A DNA stretch of 52,256 bases from Peptococcaceae bacterium (GTDB lineage: Bacteria; Bacillota; Desulfitobacteriia; Desulfitobacteriales; Syntrophobotulaceae). The DNA is taken from assembly GCA_009782825.1 (NCBI GenBank), contig WRII01000013.1:1-52256 (forward strand), in the 5' to 3' direction. The number at the start of each line of letters is the position of its first letter. Position 1 is the first letter of the stretch. The translations under genes and the position numbers were made by a program. The notes under the pieces are model-generated. The model did no database searches. It was not told the origin of the DNA and was given only the letters and a program-made list of their open reading frames with translations. Below are positions 17,499 to 26,414 of this stretch, one piece after another.

Positions 17499-19775
17499 AT
17501 GCCCTTGAAAAGACGATGGGGACAAGGCCTGCTCAGCGGCCTGATCATGTTGATTCTGCTCATTCCATCATTTCCCTTAACTCTCATCGCCGCGCCCTTA
17601 TCACAGATCCAGGTTGTCGAGCCAGGGGGCACCCGCTACTACGACACAACCGGCGCAGAGGTGACCACAGGATCACCCGTTCTGGGGAGTGATAATGTTG
17701 TTGTCTCGACAAGCAAAACTGTTGAAGGCACAGATGCAGAGAACGAATTCATAGTCACCCTGGACATTAAGACATCCGTAGATATTACAGATGTTAAGAT
17801 GTCGGCCGACGCGGCTGTGGTGCTTATCCTCGATATCTCCAATTCTATGGCAATCCCGACCGACTACATGCCGGCACTGAGAACCGCAGCAGCCAATTTC
17901 GTGGACGACTTTGCCCAAGAAGCAGGGGATTCATCACGTTACATCTCTCTGGTCACTTTCGCAACTACCGCAAAAATCCAAATAGGCTGGATCGATATTA
18001 CTCAACCTTCAAATCTGACTACAGTAAAAAATCTCATCAGCACCTTGCAAGTAGACGGCGGCACTTTTATGCAAGGAGGGCTTCAAATGGCCCGCAATCT
18101 GTTGAGAACAGACGCGCTTCCCAACGGAAAAAATGGCTCGCCTATTGAAAATCGATCCGTGATTCTGTTTACCGACGGGGAAGCCACCTACCGCAATCCG
18201 ACAACAACCTATGACGCGTACACCACCGGCGCGTCACTCACTCAAAACGGGGGACTCGGCAACGCTGCGGATCCCACAATTGAAACAACAAAACAACTCA
18301 CTGTCGACATGGCGGAGGTTGTCAAAAACAGCGGATCCTTCGCGGGACTCACTACACCCCGAAACAAATACGACGCGATACTCTATACTGTTGCTTTTGG
18401 GAATGAATCCCCTGTCACCTGGCTGAAAAACAACATTGCCACCAATTCCTCTTACGCCTATGAAGCTTCCAACGCCAGCCAACTCAACAGCGTCTTTGCG
18501 GCGATTAACAAACGGATTGAGAGCTGGGCTCAGGCCTGGATCGTCAAGGATCCTATGGGACCCAACATTGAATTTCTCCAATCCATTTCCCAAAACGATA
18601 TCAACAGCGGTCTCCTGAAGTTTGAAAACAACACGCTGGAATGGGATCTGAAACAAGCGAGCCCCACTTCATTCCTCAACAACATCTATACCTTTAGCTA
18701 TAGCTACCTCATCAGACTGGATACTACAGCGAGCACTTTCGTGCCCGACGTCCCAAATCCCGTCAGCCAGGACACCCATCTGACCTATATCATGATTGTG
18801 GATAACAAGGTCGACGGAGACCTTTACACAGCCGCCCTCGCCCCAGCGTCGGTCAAGGGGTTCGCCGGAATCCTGGATTTCACAAAAGTCGGCGCAAGCA
18901 ACACACCCCTGGCAGGATGCGAATTCACACTGACAAACCTGATTCAGGGTAAGCCCAGCTATACAGCCGCCTCAGCCGCCGACACAGGCGCCGTCCATTT
19001 TGCCGGCATCCCCTCAGGTCACACCTACCACCTGACAGAAACCGCTCTCCCCAATGGCATGACAGATCTCTACCATCTAAATCATGAGATTCTGACAGTG
19101 ACAGTCTCTTTGGGCCAGGTAACTGTCACAAACTCCCTCGGCGAAGCTCTCGACCCCGATTTTGAGTTCGTCAATCAGAAGAAGACAATCGACTTCATTT
19201 TTACCAAAATCGACGGCAACATCTATGCACAACATAACAAGAAAATCGTCGTTTTGCCCGGAGCCGAATTCGCCGTCTTCCAATGCACAGACCCCGGAAA
19301 CAAACACGAACTCATCCCGGCGAATGTGATTAATGAAACACAAACAAGCCTCTCTTGGCAGCCTTACAACCTGAGTCCAACACCCGGACACTCTTCCAAC
19401 AGAGTTACAAGCAATGCCGATGGTGTTGTGACCCTCAGTTTAGCAGATGGTCACTATATGTTGATCGAGACACAGGCCCCCAGCCTGAACGGAGAGTTAT
19501 ATGTCCTTCCCTCCGGCCAATGGGCCATAGATGTCTCCGGCGCACGGGCCAAACAGATTGAGATTATTGCGGTTCCAGGCGCCAATGGCCAGCAGCCGCC
19601 GGCCTTCACCTCAGACAACAAGCTGCCAAATCTGCGACAACAGGAATTGCCCCTGACAGGGGGATGGGAAATAGCTTTCATCAGCATAGGCGGCATCCTC
19701 CTGGTACTTGGTATCACCGCAGGCGTGATGTACTACCAGAAGCGTTTCCTCGCTCAATATCGATATAGAAGCTAA
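17499..19775 (+). CDS. VWA-domain surface adhesin / pilus tip protein with LPXTG-like anchor
   Basis: About 758 residues. A signal peptide is followed by a von Willebrand A domain whose MIDAS motif is in VLILDISNSMA, and by two or more Cna-B/SpaA-like modules (FTKVGASNTPLAGCEFTLT, FTKIDGNIYAQ) that usually carry Lys-Asn isopeptide bonds. The C-terminus has ELPLTGG, a hydrophobic helix and a basic tail, a sortase signal. In sortase-assembled pili such a VWA protein is the tip adhesin. AAGGAGG precedes the ATG at 17499 closely; the TTG at 17505 has better spacing. First gene of the pilus operon. Confidence 0.9.
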   Translation: MPLKRRWGQGLLSGLIMLILLIPSFPLTLIAAPLSQIQVVEPGGTRYYDTTGAEVTTGSPVLGSDNVVVSTSKTVEGTDAENEFIVTLDIKTSVDITDVKMSADAAVVLILDISNSMAIPTDYMPALRTAAANFVDDFAQEAGDSSRYISLVTFATTAKIQIGWIDITQPSNLTTVKNLISTLQVDGGTFMQGGLQMARNLLRTDALPNGKNGSPIENRSVILFTDGEATYRNPTTTYDAYTTGASLTQNGGLGNAADPTIETTKQLTVDMAEVVKNSGSFAGLTTPRNKYDAILYTVAFGNESPVTWLKNNIATNSSYAYEASNASQLNSVFAAINKRIESWAQAWIVKDPMGPNIEFLQSISQNDINSGLLKFENNTLEWDLKQASPTSFLNNIYTFSYSYLIRLDTTASTFVPDVPNPVSQDTHLTYIMIVDNKVDGDLYTAALAPASVKGFAGILDFTKVGASNTPLAGCEFTLTNLIQGKPSYTAASAADTGAVHFAGIPSGHTYHLTETALPNGMTDLYHLNHEILTVTVSLGQVTVTNSLGEALDPDFEFVNQKKTIDFIFTKIDGNIYAQHNKKIVVLPGAEFAVFQCTDPGNKHELIPANVINETQTSLSWQPYNLSPTPGHSSNRVTSNADGVVTLSLADGHYMLIETQAPSLNGELYVLPSGQWAIDVSGARAKQIEIIAVPGANGQQPPAFTSDNKLPNLRQQELPLTGGWEIAFISIGGILLVLGITAGVMYYQKRFLAQYRYRS

Positions 19776-19917
19776 TGTTCAAGGTTCGAGAAGTCAATTT
19801 CGATCCGTAAATAACACCCCTGAAAGGAGGTGAGGCGTCAGTAGATTTAAGAGTCGCCTTGACTATCCCGGAATACCAACCAATTAACAATGAAAATTAA
19901 GGAGAAGATGAAAAACT
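19776..19917 (+). promoter_or_regulatory. Leader between tip adhesin and major pilin
   Basis: The 142-base gap contains AAAGGAGGTGAGGCGTCAG (19824 region) with no start codon at a useful distance, and a second AAGGAGAAG at 19899. After the second, an ATG at 19908 opens a five-codon frame (MKNYV) that ends inside the start region of the pilin. The pilin ATG at 19918 is 13 nt from the GGAG. The short peptide may tune pilin translation. Confidence 0.4.
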
Positions 19918-21450
19918 ATGTTTAAAACTAAAAAGGCAATTTCAGTTCTATTGACCCTCGTTCTCGTACTCAGCATGAGTGTCACAACCCTTTGGGCAGC
20001 CCCCGGCGATGTGGTCGATCCCACAGCACCTGTATCTTTGACAGTCCACAAGTACCTGTCAGAAGTCCCCTCCACGACTTTTGGCGATGGCTTAACACCT
20101 CCCAGCATCCCTAACCTCGCCCCGGCCCCTGGCGTTACATTCACACTGACGGAATTAGTCAATGTCACACAAGACACTACAATTGATAATTGCCAAAAAG
20201 GCACTTTCAAATTAGAAGGCACAACCAATGGCGCCGGTGAAATCGTCTGGAGTACAGCCCAGAACGCCCTGAAACAGGGATTCTATATCCTCGAAGAAAC
20301 CTACTCCCCCTACAACGGCACTGTCAGCGCCAGCAACCCGAACGGCAAAATCGCGGCAAAAGCAGCCCCAAGCATTGTCACCTTGCCCTTTGGAATGTTA
20401 GGAACCAATGGCACCGAATACAACTACAATGTCCACGTCTATCCTAAGAATGTTACAGACGACAACTACAAGAAAACTGTTGTCAGCGGCGCCGATGTTT
20501 ACAAACCTGGGGATGCCGTAGAATGGCAGATTGAAACTCCTATCAGCAGCCAGGATACAAAAGCCTATAAAGTGACAGACCAGTTAGATTCCCGATTGAC
20601 CTATCAAAGCGCCAGCGTCAAAATGCTGATTCCTAACTCAAGTTCGCCATCAGCCGCCATGAGCGAAGGCAGCGACTATACCTTGACTCATGTCAACGGA
20701 TTGGTCACCGTAACCCTGACAAGCGACGGACTCGCCAAAGCGAAAGAAAATAAAGTGATCTTCATTCAAATCAACATTCAGACAAAAGTCAATGACACAG
20801 CTTTCCAGGCCGGGGATAACGACGCCATTGTCAACGGCGCGCAGCTCTCCTTCACAAATGACGGCAGCAGTGAAGAACAAAAGATCGATATCCCGACACC
20901 GGCCACCATCACCCTGTCCAACCTGGAAATCTTAAAAACCGATAAAAAAGGTGATGTCCTGGCAGATGCACAGTTCAAGATTGCCGCAACCGAAGGAAAC
21001 GCTCTTGCCGGCACATTCATGAAAGATTCCCAAGGCAATGAACTCATTCTCACAACCGATGCCCAAGGAAGAGCCTCTGCCTCCGGAATGCCTTTCAGTG
21101 AAGTCAACGCCGATGGAAGCATCAACGTGTATTTAGTAGAAATCAAGGCTCCTAACGGTTACGAACTGCCTCAAGTCTCCTCCATAGGAGGCGGAACTCA
21201 ACCCGTTATTTACAAAGTTGTCATGGAGAAAGGCACATCTGTAACCATCACAGCCTCTTCCGGACAACAGATCACCTATAATCCATTCTCCGGCGGCATG
21301 ACCATCAAGAACCTGAAGCCCGGAGAAGGCGGCCTCAGACTTCCGGTCACAGGCGGAACAGGCACCATCATTTTCACCCTGATAGGCCTTGCCCTGATCG
21401 TTAGCGCAACTCTCATCTTTGTGAAAACAAGGAGAGCCTCCAGCAAGTAA
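19918..21450 (+). CDS. Major pilin, SpaA-type with isopeptide D2 domain
   Basis: A 510-residue backbone pilin. Residues 1-28 are the signal peptide. VHVYPKN at about 172-178 is the pilin motif whose Lys (K177) links to the next subunit. An E-box YLVEIKAPNGYELP lies near 397-410. The C-terminus has LPVTG near 476, a hydrophobic helix and the tail KTRRASSK. A class C sortase should join the Thr of one subunit to the Lys of the next, building the shaft. It stands between the tip adhesin and two sortases, and is followed by a hairpin that may keep sortase levels below pilin levels. Confidence 0.93.
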   Translation: MFKTKKAISVLLTLVLVLSMSVTTLWAAPGDVVDPTAPVSLTVHKYLSEVPSTTFGDGLTPPSIPNLAPAPGVTFTLTELVNVTQDTTIDNCQKGTFKLEGTTNGAGEIVWSTAQNALKQGFYILEETYSPYNGTVSASNPNGKIAAKAAPSIVTLPFGMLGTNGTEYNYNVHVYPKNVTDDNYKKTVVSGADVYKPGDAVEWQIETPISSQDTKAYKVTDQLDSRLTYQSASVKMLIPNSSSPSAAMSEGSDYTLTHVNGLVTVTLTSDGLAKAKENKVIFIQINIQTKVNDTAFQAGDNDAIVNGAQLSFTNDGSSEEQKIDIPTPATITLSNLEILKTDKKGDVLADAQFKIAATEGNALAGTFMKDSQGNELILTTDAQGRASASGMPFSEVNADGSINVYLVEIKAPNGYELPQVSSIGGGTQPVIYKVVMEKGTSVTITASSGQQITYNPFSGGMTIKNLKPGEGGLRLPVTGGTGTIIFTLIGLALIVSATLIFVKTRRASSK

Positions 21451-21506
21451 AAACACACAATAAAAGGCTAAAGTTCAGAATGCACAAGGGTTCAGAACAA
21501 ACAACA

Positions 21507-21539
21507 AACATGGGGATTAATCGTGTTAATCCCCATGTT
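21507..21539 (+). terminator. Intra-operon hairpin between pilin and sortase
   Basis: A perfect 14-bp stem (aacatggggattaa and complement) with loop tcgtg, 56 bases after the pilin stop. The tail CTTCCTTAC is weakly T-rich, so partial termination is likely. Confidence 0.6.
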
Positions 21540-21595
21540 CTTCCTTACAAGAAAAGTATAAAAAAGGAAGGAGGGGGATCAAAATCCGTGTAAAC

Positions 21596-22555
21596 ATGCC
21601 GCCTCAGACAAACACTCAGACAAACACTCAGACAAATACTCAGACAAATACCCAGACAAATACTCAGACACATACTCAGATAAATACTCAGACAAACACA
21701 GACAAGAAAACAAGCCGGAAGATACCCAAATTCTTTATCAACCTCTCCTTACTCATCCTCATTGTTCTAGGCACAGCCGTTTTATTGTATCCTACCATCA
21801 GCAACTGGTACCAAACACAAAAACACCAAGATATGATCAACACTTATAAGTCTGACAGCATCCACTTACCAGAGAAAGTTCTCGAACAGGAATGGCAAAA
21901 GGCTGTTGAGTATAATGAGAGCTTAATCGGGAAACCCGTCAAAGACCCGTTTCTTCCAGGCAGTGGGATGGCTCTTGCCGGCGATTACATGGACGTACTT
22001 AACATCAACGGTATTATGGGATACATTGATATCCCCATCATCAATGTTCATCTCCCCATCTATCATGGCACAAGTGATGAAGCCCTGAACAAAGGAGTTG
22101 GACACATTGAGAGCACAGCTTTCCCCATCGGCAGTGAGGGAATCAATCCCATATTATCAGCACACACCGGCATCCCCAGTGCAAAACTTTTTTCAGACCT
22201 CGTGCAGATGAAACTAGGCGATATGTTTTCCGTTCGGGTTTTGAATCGCACAATGTACTACAAAGTGGACAACATTCAAGTGATTTTACCGGAAGAAACA
22301 AAGAATTTGGCTCCTGTCCCCGGCAAAGATTATGTTACTTTGATCACATGCACCCCTTATGGAATTAACAGTCACCGTTTGGTGGTGAGAGGGGAGCGCT
22401 GTTACGAAATAGCAGACAGTCTTATTTTAGACAACACGACATTGTTGTGGACGATCTTGCTAATCTGCTCCAGTTGGATGGCGTTGATGCTCCTATTTAT
22501 GATCATCATCAGACACCTGAAACAGCAAACAAAGCCGGATCGGAGGACGGCATAG
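21596..22555 (+). CDS. srtC: Class C sortase (pilin polymerase), first copy
   Basis: A 319-residue membrane transpeptidase. After a low-complexity start (TQTN repeated about nine times) come a membrane helix (about 48-66) and the sortase domain: a DPF lid motif in GKPVKDPFLPG, the catalytic His in LSAHTGIPSA, the catalytic Cys in TLITCTPYG and the Arg in HRLVVRGER. A C-terminal second helix (about 283-305), typical of class C, follows. GGAGGGGG is 18 nt from the ATG, unusually far. It should polymerise the pilin encoded upstream. Confidence 0.93.
   Translation: MPPQTNTQTNTQTNTQTNTQTNTQTHTQINTQTNTDKKTSRKIPKFFINLSLLILIVLGTAVLLYPTISNWYQTQKHQDMINTYKSDSIHLPEKVLEQEWQKAVEYNESLIGKPVKDPFLPGSGMALAGDYMDVLNINGIMGYIDIPIINVHLPIYHGTSDEALNKGVGHIESTAFPIGSEGINPILSAHTGIPSAKLFSDLVQMKLGDMFSVRVLNRTMYYKVDNIQVILPEETKNLAPVPGKDYVTLITCTPYGINSHRLVVRGERCYEIADSLILDNTTLLWTILLICSSWMALMLLFMIIIRHLKQQTKPDRRTA
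21603..21705 (+). repeat. 12-bp in-frame tandem repeat at the start of the sortase gene
   Basis: CAGACAAACACT and close variants repeat about eight times, encoding Thr-Gln-Thr-Asn units. The 12-base unit keeps the frame, so copy number can drift without breaking the gene. It lies in the cytoplasmic part before the first membrane helix. Confidence 0.85.
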
Positions 22556-22630
22556 CACACTTGAGAACACCAGCCTGAATTCTGGATACTGAATACTTGC
22601 GGTCGGAGACCGCATTAGGAGTGAAGAGGA

Positions 22631-23434
22631 TTGCCTACACAAACAAAATATATACCTGAATCATCATCTACATCTACATCTAAACCTACATCTAAATCTA
22701 CATCATCTAAATCTACATCCAGAACAATTATCCAAGTCGCCGCCGCACTTATCTTCCTGGCCGGAATCGGGATCTTCGCTTATCCCTATATCATGCAACT
22801 CCTCTATGATAGGGGAGTGACAGCAATCGTGCACTCTTTTGAAGCAGACAGGCAAAACCAAGATCCTCGCCTGGAAGCGCTCTACCAAAAAATGATTGAA
22901 GAAAATCAGTCCCTCTACGAAAATGGTCAAATGAACCTAGTGGATCCCTTTTCTTACGAACAACCAGGGCTCGATTTGACCGAGTATGGACTGAGTGACA
23001 ACATCATGGGATATATCTCTATCCCAAAAATCGAGGTTCTGCTTCCCATCCATCTCGGCGCAAGTACAGAGAATATGAAACAGGGAGCCGTTCACCTAAC
23101 ACAGACTTCCTATTCCGTTGGCGGCCCCAACACAAACAGCGTGATTGCCGCCCACAGAGGATATAGCAAGGCGCTGATGTTTAGAAAAATCGACCTTTTA
23201 GAAATAGGGGATTCTGTTAAAATAAGAAACTTCCGCGAAGAACTTGATTATGAAGTTACGGATATCAAAATCATTGATCCCCACGACAGTCAGGAAATTC
23301 TCATTCAACCGGAAAAAGAACTGGTAACCCTTATGTCGTGCCATCCTTTCCCTGGCAATAAATTGCGCTATCTTGTGTATTGCGAACGGGTGACCGGCTC
23401 TGATAATTCCGGCAAACAGCTGCAAGATATCTGA
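22631..23434 (+). CDS. srtC: Class C sortase, second copy
   Basis: A 267-residue sortase with the same parts as the first: a Ser/Thr/Lys low-complexity start (STSTSKPTSKSTSSKS), a membrane helix (about 35-53), a DPF lid motif in NLVDPFSYEQ, catalytic His in IAAHRGYSK, catalytic Cys in TLMSCHPF and Arg in LRYLVYCER. No second helix is present at the C-terminus. The start is a TTG with AGGAG 9 nt upstream, which predicts weak translation. Two sortases are common in pilus loci, one often adding the tip or base subunit. Confidence 0.92.
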   Translation: MPTQTKYIPESSSTSTSKPTSKSTSSKSTSRTIIQVAAALIFLAGIGIFAYPYIMQLLYDRGVTAIVHSFEADRQNQDPRLEALYQKMIEENQSLYENGQMNLVDPFSYEQPGLDLTEYGLSDNIMGYISIPKIEVLLPIHLGASTENMKQGAVHLTQTSYSVGGPNTNSVIAAHRGYSKALMFRKIDLLEIGDSVKIRNFREELDYEVTDIKIIDPHDSQEILIQPEKELVTLMSCHPFPGNKLRYLVYCERVTGSDNSGKQLQDI

Positions 23435-23501
23435 TGAATCCCTAAGACGAACTTAAGAACTTGTACACACAATACACGAGCAATGCCCGAGGAGGTTCAT
23501 T

Positions 23502-24440
23502 ATGATGTTAGCTGAACAACTCTTCAGCCAGTTGGAGGATACCAGCCTTGGTACACAGCGAGCCACAGTACAGCGAGCCACAGTACAGCAAGCCAAGGAT
23601 ACCGACCCCAGCTGTAGAACAATACCAGCCTCTGCCGAAAAATATAAGACAGCACAACTGAGAAAAACCCCCCCTGCAGGGTATCAGGCGGCACAGCCGA
23701 GAAAACCTGCACCAACAGCAAAATATCAGCCGGCACACCTGAGAACACCGGCGCCAACCGCAGCATATCCGCCAACACAACCGAGAACACCGGCGCCAAC
23801 CGCAGCATATCCGCCCTACAAGGAAATGAAAAATCCCAATACACAAAATAGCTCTATATCATCTGAACATAAGCCTATTATACATCCTATACATCAACAT
23901 CACCCCTCATATCCTGAGCCGCATATTGAGAAAAAACAGCTCAATCCAATCCAAATTCCCAAGATCAAATACGTTTTGATTGGCCTTTTGCTATCCCTGC
24001 TGACAGCAGGATTTGCCACTTTCAAATTGATCAGCAAATACGAAATCTCAGGCAACTATGATATAAGCCGGTATGAAAGCATTTTATCCGAAACAGAAAA
24101 ACAAGAATGGCAGACCAAGCAAGCTAAACCTCAGGAGGTTTTTCTCCAACTCAACACGAAGATAGATGTTACCAACCGCTCTATGGCGAATGTGCGCCTC
24201 ATTAATCCCCCTTATAGCCATTATCGCTACCAAATTAAACTTGTACTGACCGGACAAAATGATGTACTCTATCAAGCCACTATAGATCCAGGCACAGTTA
24301 TTGAATTTGCTGAGCTGACCCAATCTTTAGCGCCAGGAGATCACAGCGCACTCGTGTCTTATGAGTTTTTAGACAGCAGGGGAAAAGTCGTTGGGACAAG
24401 TCAAGTAGATGTGACGTTGGACGTGGGGATATGGTGTTGA
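23502..24440 (+). CDS. Pilus-island membrane protein with Pro/Ala-rich repeat region
   Basis: A 312-residue protein not recognised. Residues 35-110 hold repeats of the type PRTPAPTAAYPP and QPRKPAPTAKYQP, cytoplasmic if the topology is N-in. One membrane helix (about 155-175) is followed by an outside domain of about 130 residues with beta-rich sequence (YRYQIKLVLTG, YEFLDSRGKVVG). It has a good GAGGAGG site and lies 67 bp after the second sortase, so it is probably part of the pilus operon, perhaps an anchor or accessory of assembly. That role is inferred from position only. Confidence 0.6.
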   Translation: MMLAEQLFSQLEDTSLGTQRATVQRATVQQAKDTDPSCRTIPASAEKYKTAQLRKTPPAGYQAAQPRKPAPTAKYQPAHLRTPAPTAAYPPTQPRTPAPTAAYPPYKEMKNPNTQNSSISSEHKPIIHPIHQHHPSYPEPHIEKKQLNPIQIPKIKYVLIGLLLSLLTAGFATFKLISKYEISGNYDISRYESILSETEKQEWQTKQAKPQEVFLQLNTKIDVTNRSMANVRLINPPYSHYRYQIKLVLTGQNDVLYQATIDPGTVIEFAELTQSLAPGDHSALVSYEFLDSRGKVVGTSQVDVTLDVGIWC

Positions 24441-24617
24441 AAAGAGGATTATAAAAGGGAATCCAAAATCTCCGCAGCATCTTTCACAAGGCATGGGCAT
24501 ATGACTTGTACCCGTTCCGGAAAAAGAGAAAGTGATCTGTTGACTCTAATATTTCTACGTGCTAGAATTATATCGAATTAAAAATGCGTATATACGCATA
24601 AATACTTGGAGATCGTT

Positions 24618-25919
24618 ATGGTTATTGAGAGACCAAAATATTTAAACAAACTCATCGAAAAGAGAGAAAATGGTTTCATTAAAGTTATTACCGGTGTGCG
24701 CAGATGCGGAAAGTCCTATCTTCTTCTTAACCTTTACTATGATTATCTGAATTCTGATCGTGTTGATGATAAGTACATCATTCAATTAGCACTGGACGAA
24801 GCAAGAAATGCCAAATACAGAAACCCTTTGGAACTTGATCGGTATATAAGAGAACAAATCATCGAAAAGAATCATATGTACTATGTGTTTCTGGACGAAA
24901 TTCAAAAGGTCGTTGAGATACAGAATCCCCATATTAATGATCCGAATGCAAAAATAGGATTTGTTGATGTTTTGCTTGGCCTTATGAAAATCAAGAATGT
25001 TGATCTTTATGTAACTGGCAGCAACTCAAAAATGCTGTCCTCCGATATAGTGACCGAATTTAGAGACAGGGGCGATGAGATCAAAGTAAACCCATTGACG
25101 TTCAAAGAGTTCTACGGCGCATATAACAGGGAGAAAGGAAATGCATGGAGAGAATACTATACCTATGGTGGTATGCCAGTGGTTTTATCCAGAAAAACGC
25201 ATGAAGACAAAAGCAAATATTTGAAAGACCTCTTTGACAAAACATATATTACCGATGTTATTGAACGACACAGGATTGCGAATGAGAAAGAGATTCTGGA
25301 AGAGCTTCTGAATATCGTTTCGTCTTCAATCGGCTCGTTTACGAATCCGACAAAACTTTCAAACACTTTTAGGAGTGTCAAAAATATTAAAATCTCATCA
25401 ATGACAATCAATACCTATCTGGACTACTTTATTGATGCTTTTATTATCTGCAAATCATACCGATATGATATTAAAGGAAAAAAATATATAGATACTCCTT
25501 TAAAATATTACTTTACTGATGTTGGCCTCAGAAATGCCCGGCTGAATTTCCGTCAGCAGGAAGAAAATCACATCATGGAAAATATCATTTATAATGAGCT
25601 TGCAGCAAGAGCCTTTGATATTGATGTCGGTGTTGTCGAATACAATCACAGAAACAAGGATGGGAAAAGTCGACGTTCACACCTGGAAGTGGACTTTATA
25701 GCCAATAAAGATAGCAGACGTTATTATATTCAATCAGCGCTTTCTATTGCGGAAGAAGAAAAGAGAAAACAAGAAACCAATTCACTGTACCGAATCAATG
25801 ATTCTTTCAAGAAAATTGTCGTTGTAAAAGATGATATTATTCCATGGCATGACGAAAAAGGCATTCTTTATATCGGTATTAAGCAATTCTTATTAGATGA
25901 AGGCACCATGGCTTTATAA
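24618..25919 (+). CDS. ATPase with C-terminal DUF4143 domain
   Basis: A 433-residue AAA-type protein: the Walker A GVRRCGKSYLLLN near residue 25, Walker B YVFLDEIQKV near 95, sensor VTGSNSKML, and a C-terminal DUF4143 part (YFTDVGLRNARL, then EVDFIANKD, then YYIQSALSI) with nuclease-like residues. The family is widespread and its function is undefined. The ATG at 24618 has GGAG 6 nt upstream; a TTG at 24606 is less likely. No partner gene is seen. Confidence 0.88.
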   Translation: MVIERPKYLNKLIEKRENGFIKVITGVRRCGKSYLLLNLYYDYLNSDRVDDKYIIQLALDEARNAKYRNPLELDRYIREQIIEKNHMYYVFLDEIQKVVEIQNPHINDPNAKIGFVDVLLGLMKIKNVDLYVTGSNSKMLSSDIVTEFRDRGDEIKVNPLTFKEFYGAYNREKGNAWREYYTYGGMPVVLSRKTHEDKSKYLKDLFDKTYITDVIERHRIANEKEILEELLNIVSSSIGSFTNPTKLSNTFRSVKNIKISSMTINTYLDYFIDAFIICKSYRYDIKGKKYIDTPLKYYFTDVGLRNARLNFRQQEENHIMENIIYNELAARAFDIDVGVVEYNHRNKDGKSRRSHLEVDFIANKDSRRYYIQSALSIAEEEKRKQETNSLYRINDSFKKIVVVKDDIIPWHDEKGILYIGIKQFLLDEGTMAL

Positions 25920-25942
25920 ATGGCGATGGAAGCCGGAATAGT

Positions 25943-26296
25943 ATGGTCAGGTATATTTGTAACGCATCGCATTATATTGCAGACCGGCCAGCCAGTTTTG
26001 CGATCTTGGCTAAACATATTATGCCAAAGGAAAATACCTTTTTTCAAGAATGGCTCCAAGATACACTTCGCCTTCTAAAAGCCAAATTTCCGTGTCCTTA
26101 TGATGTATACAACCTTAATTTTGAGGAATCCGAAGATTTTTATGATTCATCACCAGAACATCCCATTCCAAGGGAGTTTCTTTTTGAGAATGATTTTGAT
26201 TATGAGAAAAACGGCTTGATATCATGCAACTCTTTCCTTAGTAAGCTGGATTGGAAAAATAATCCTTATCTTTGTCCTTCTGACGAGTGGAAGTAG
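25943..26296 (+). CDS. Hypothetical protein
   Basis: A 117-residue frame rich in acidic and aromatic residues, ending KLDWKNNPYLCPSDEWK. No known domain, membrane helix or signal peptide is seen. It begins 24 bases after the ATPase stop with a weak ribosome site (GGAAGCCGGA), and its codon use looks coding. It may be a small partner of the ATPase or a fragment; it could also be spurious. Confidence 0.45.
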   Translation: MVRYICNASHYIADRPASFAILAKHIMPKENTFFQEWLQDTLRLLKAKFPCPYDVYNLNFEESEDFYDSSPEHPIPREFLFENDFDYEKNGLISCNSFLSKLDWKNNPYLCPSDEWK

Positions 26297-26414
26297 TTAT
26301 TCCGCGTTTCTCATTAAAATGCATGATTTATTTTTACTTAATCATAATAAACATAATTAACTTAAAAACAATAAAAGTCGTTATGACGACGGACCTGTAA
26401 AAGGAGAGCGACTC

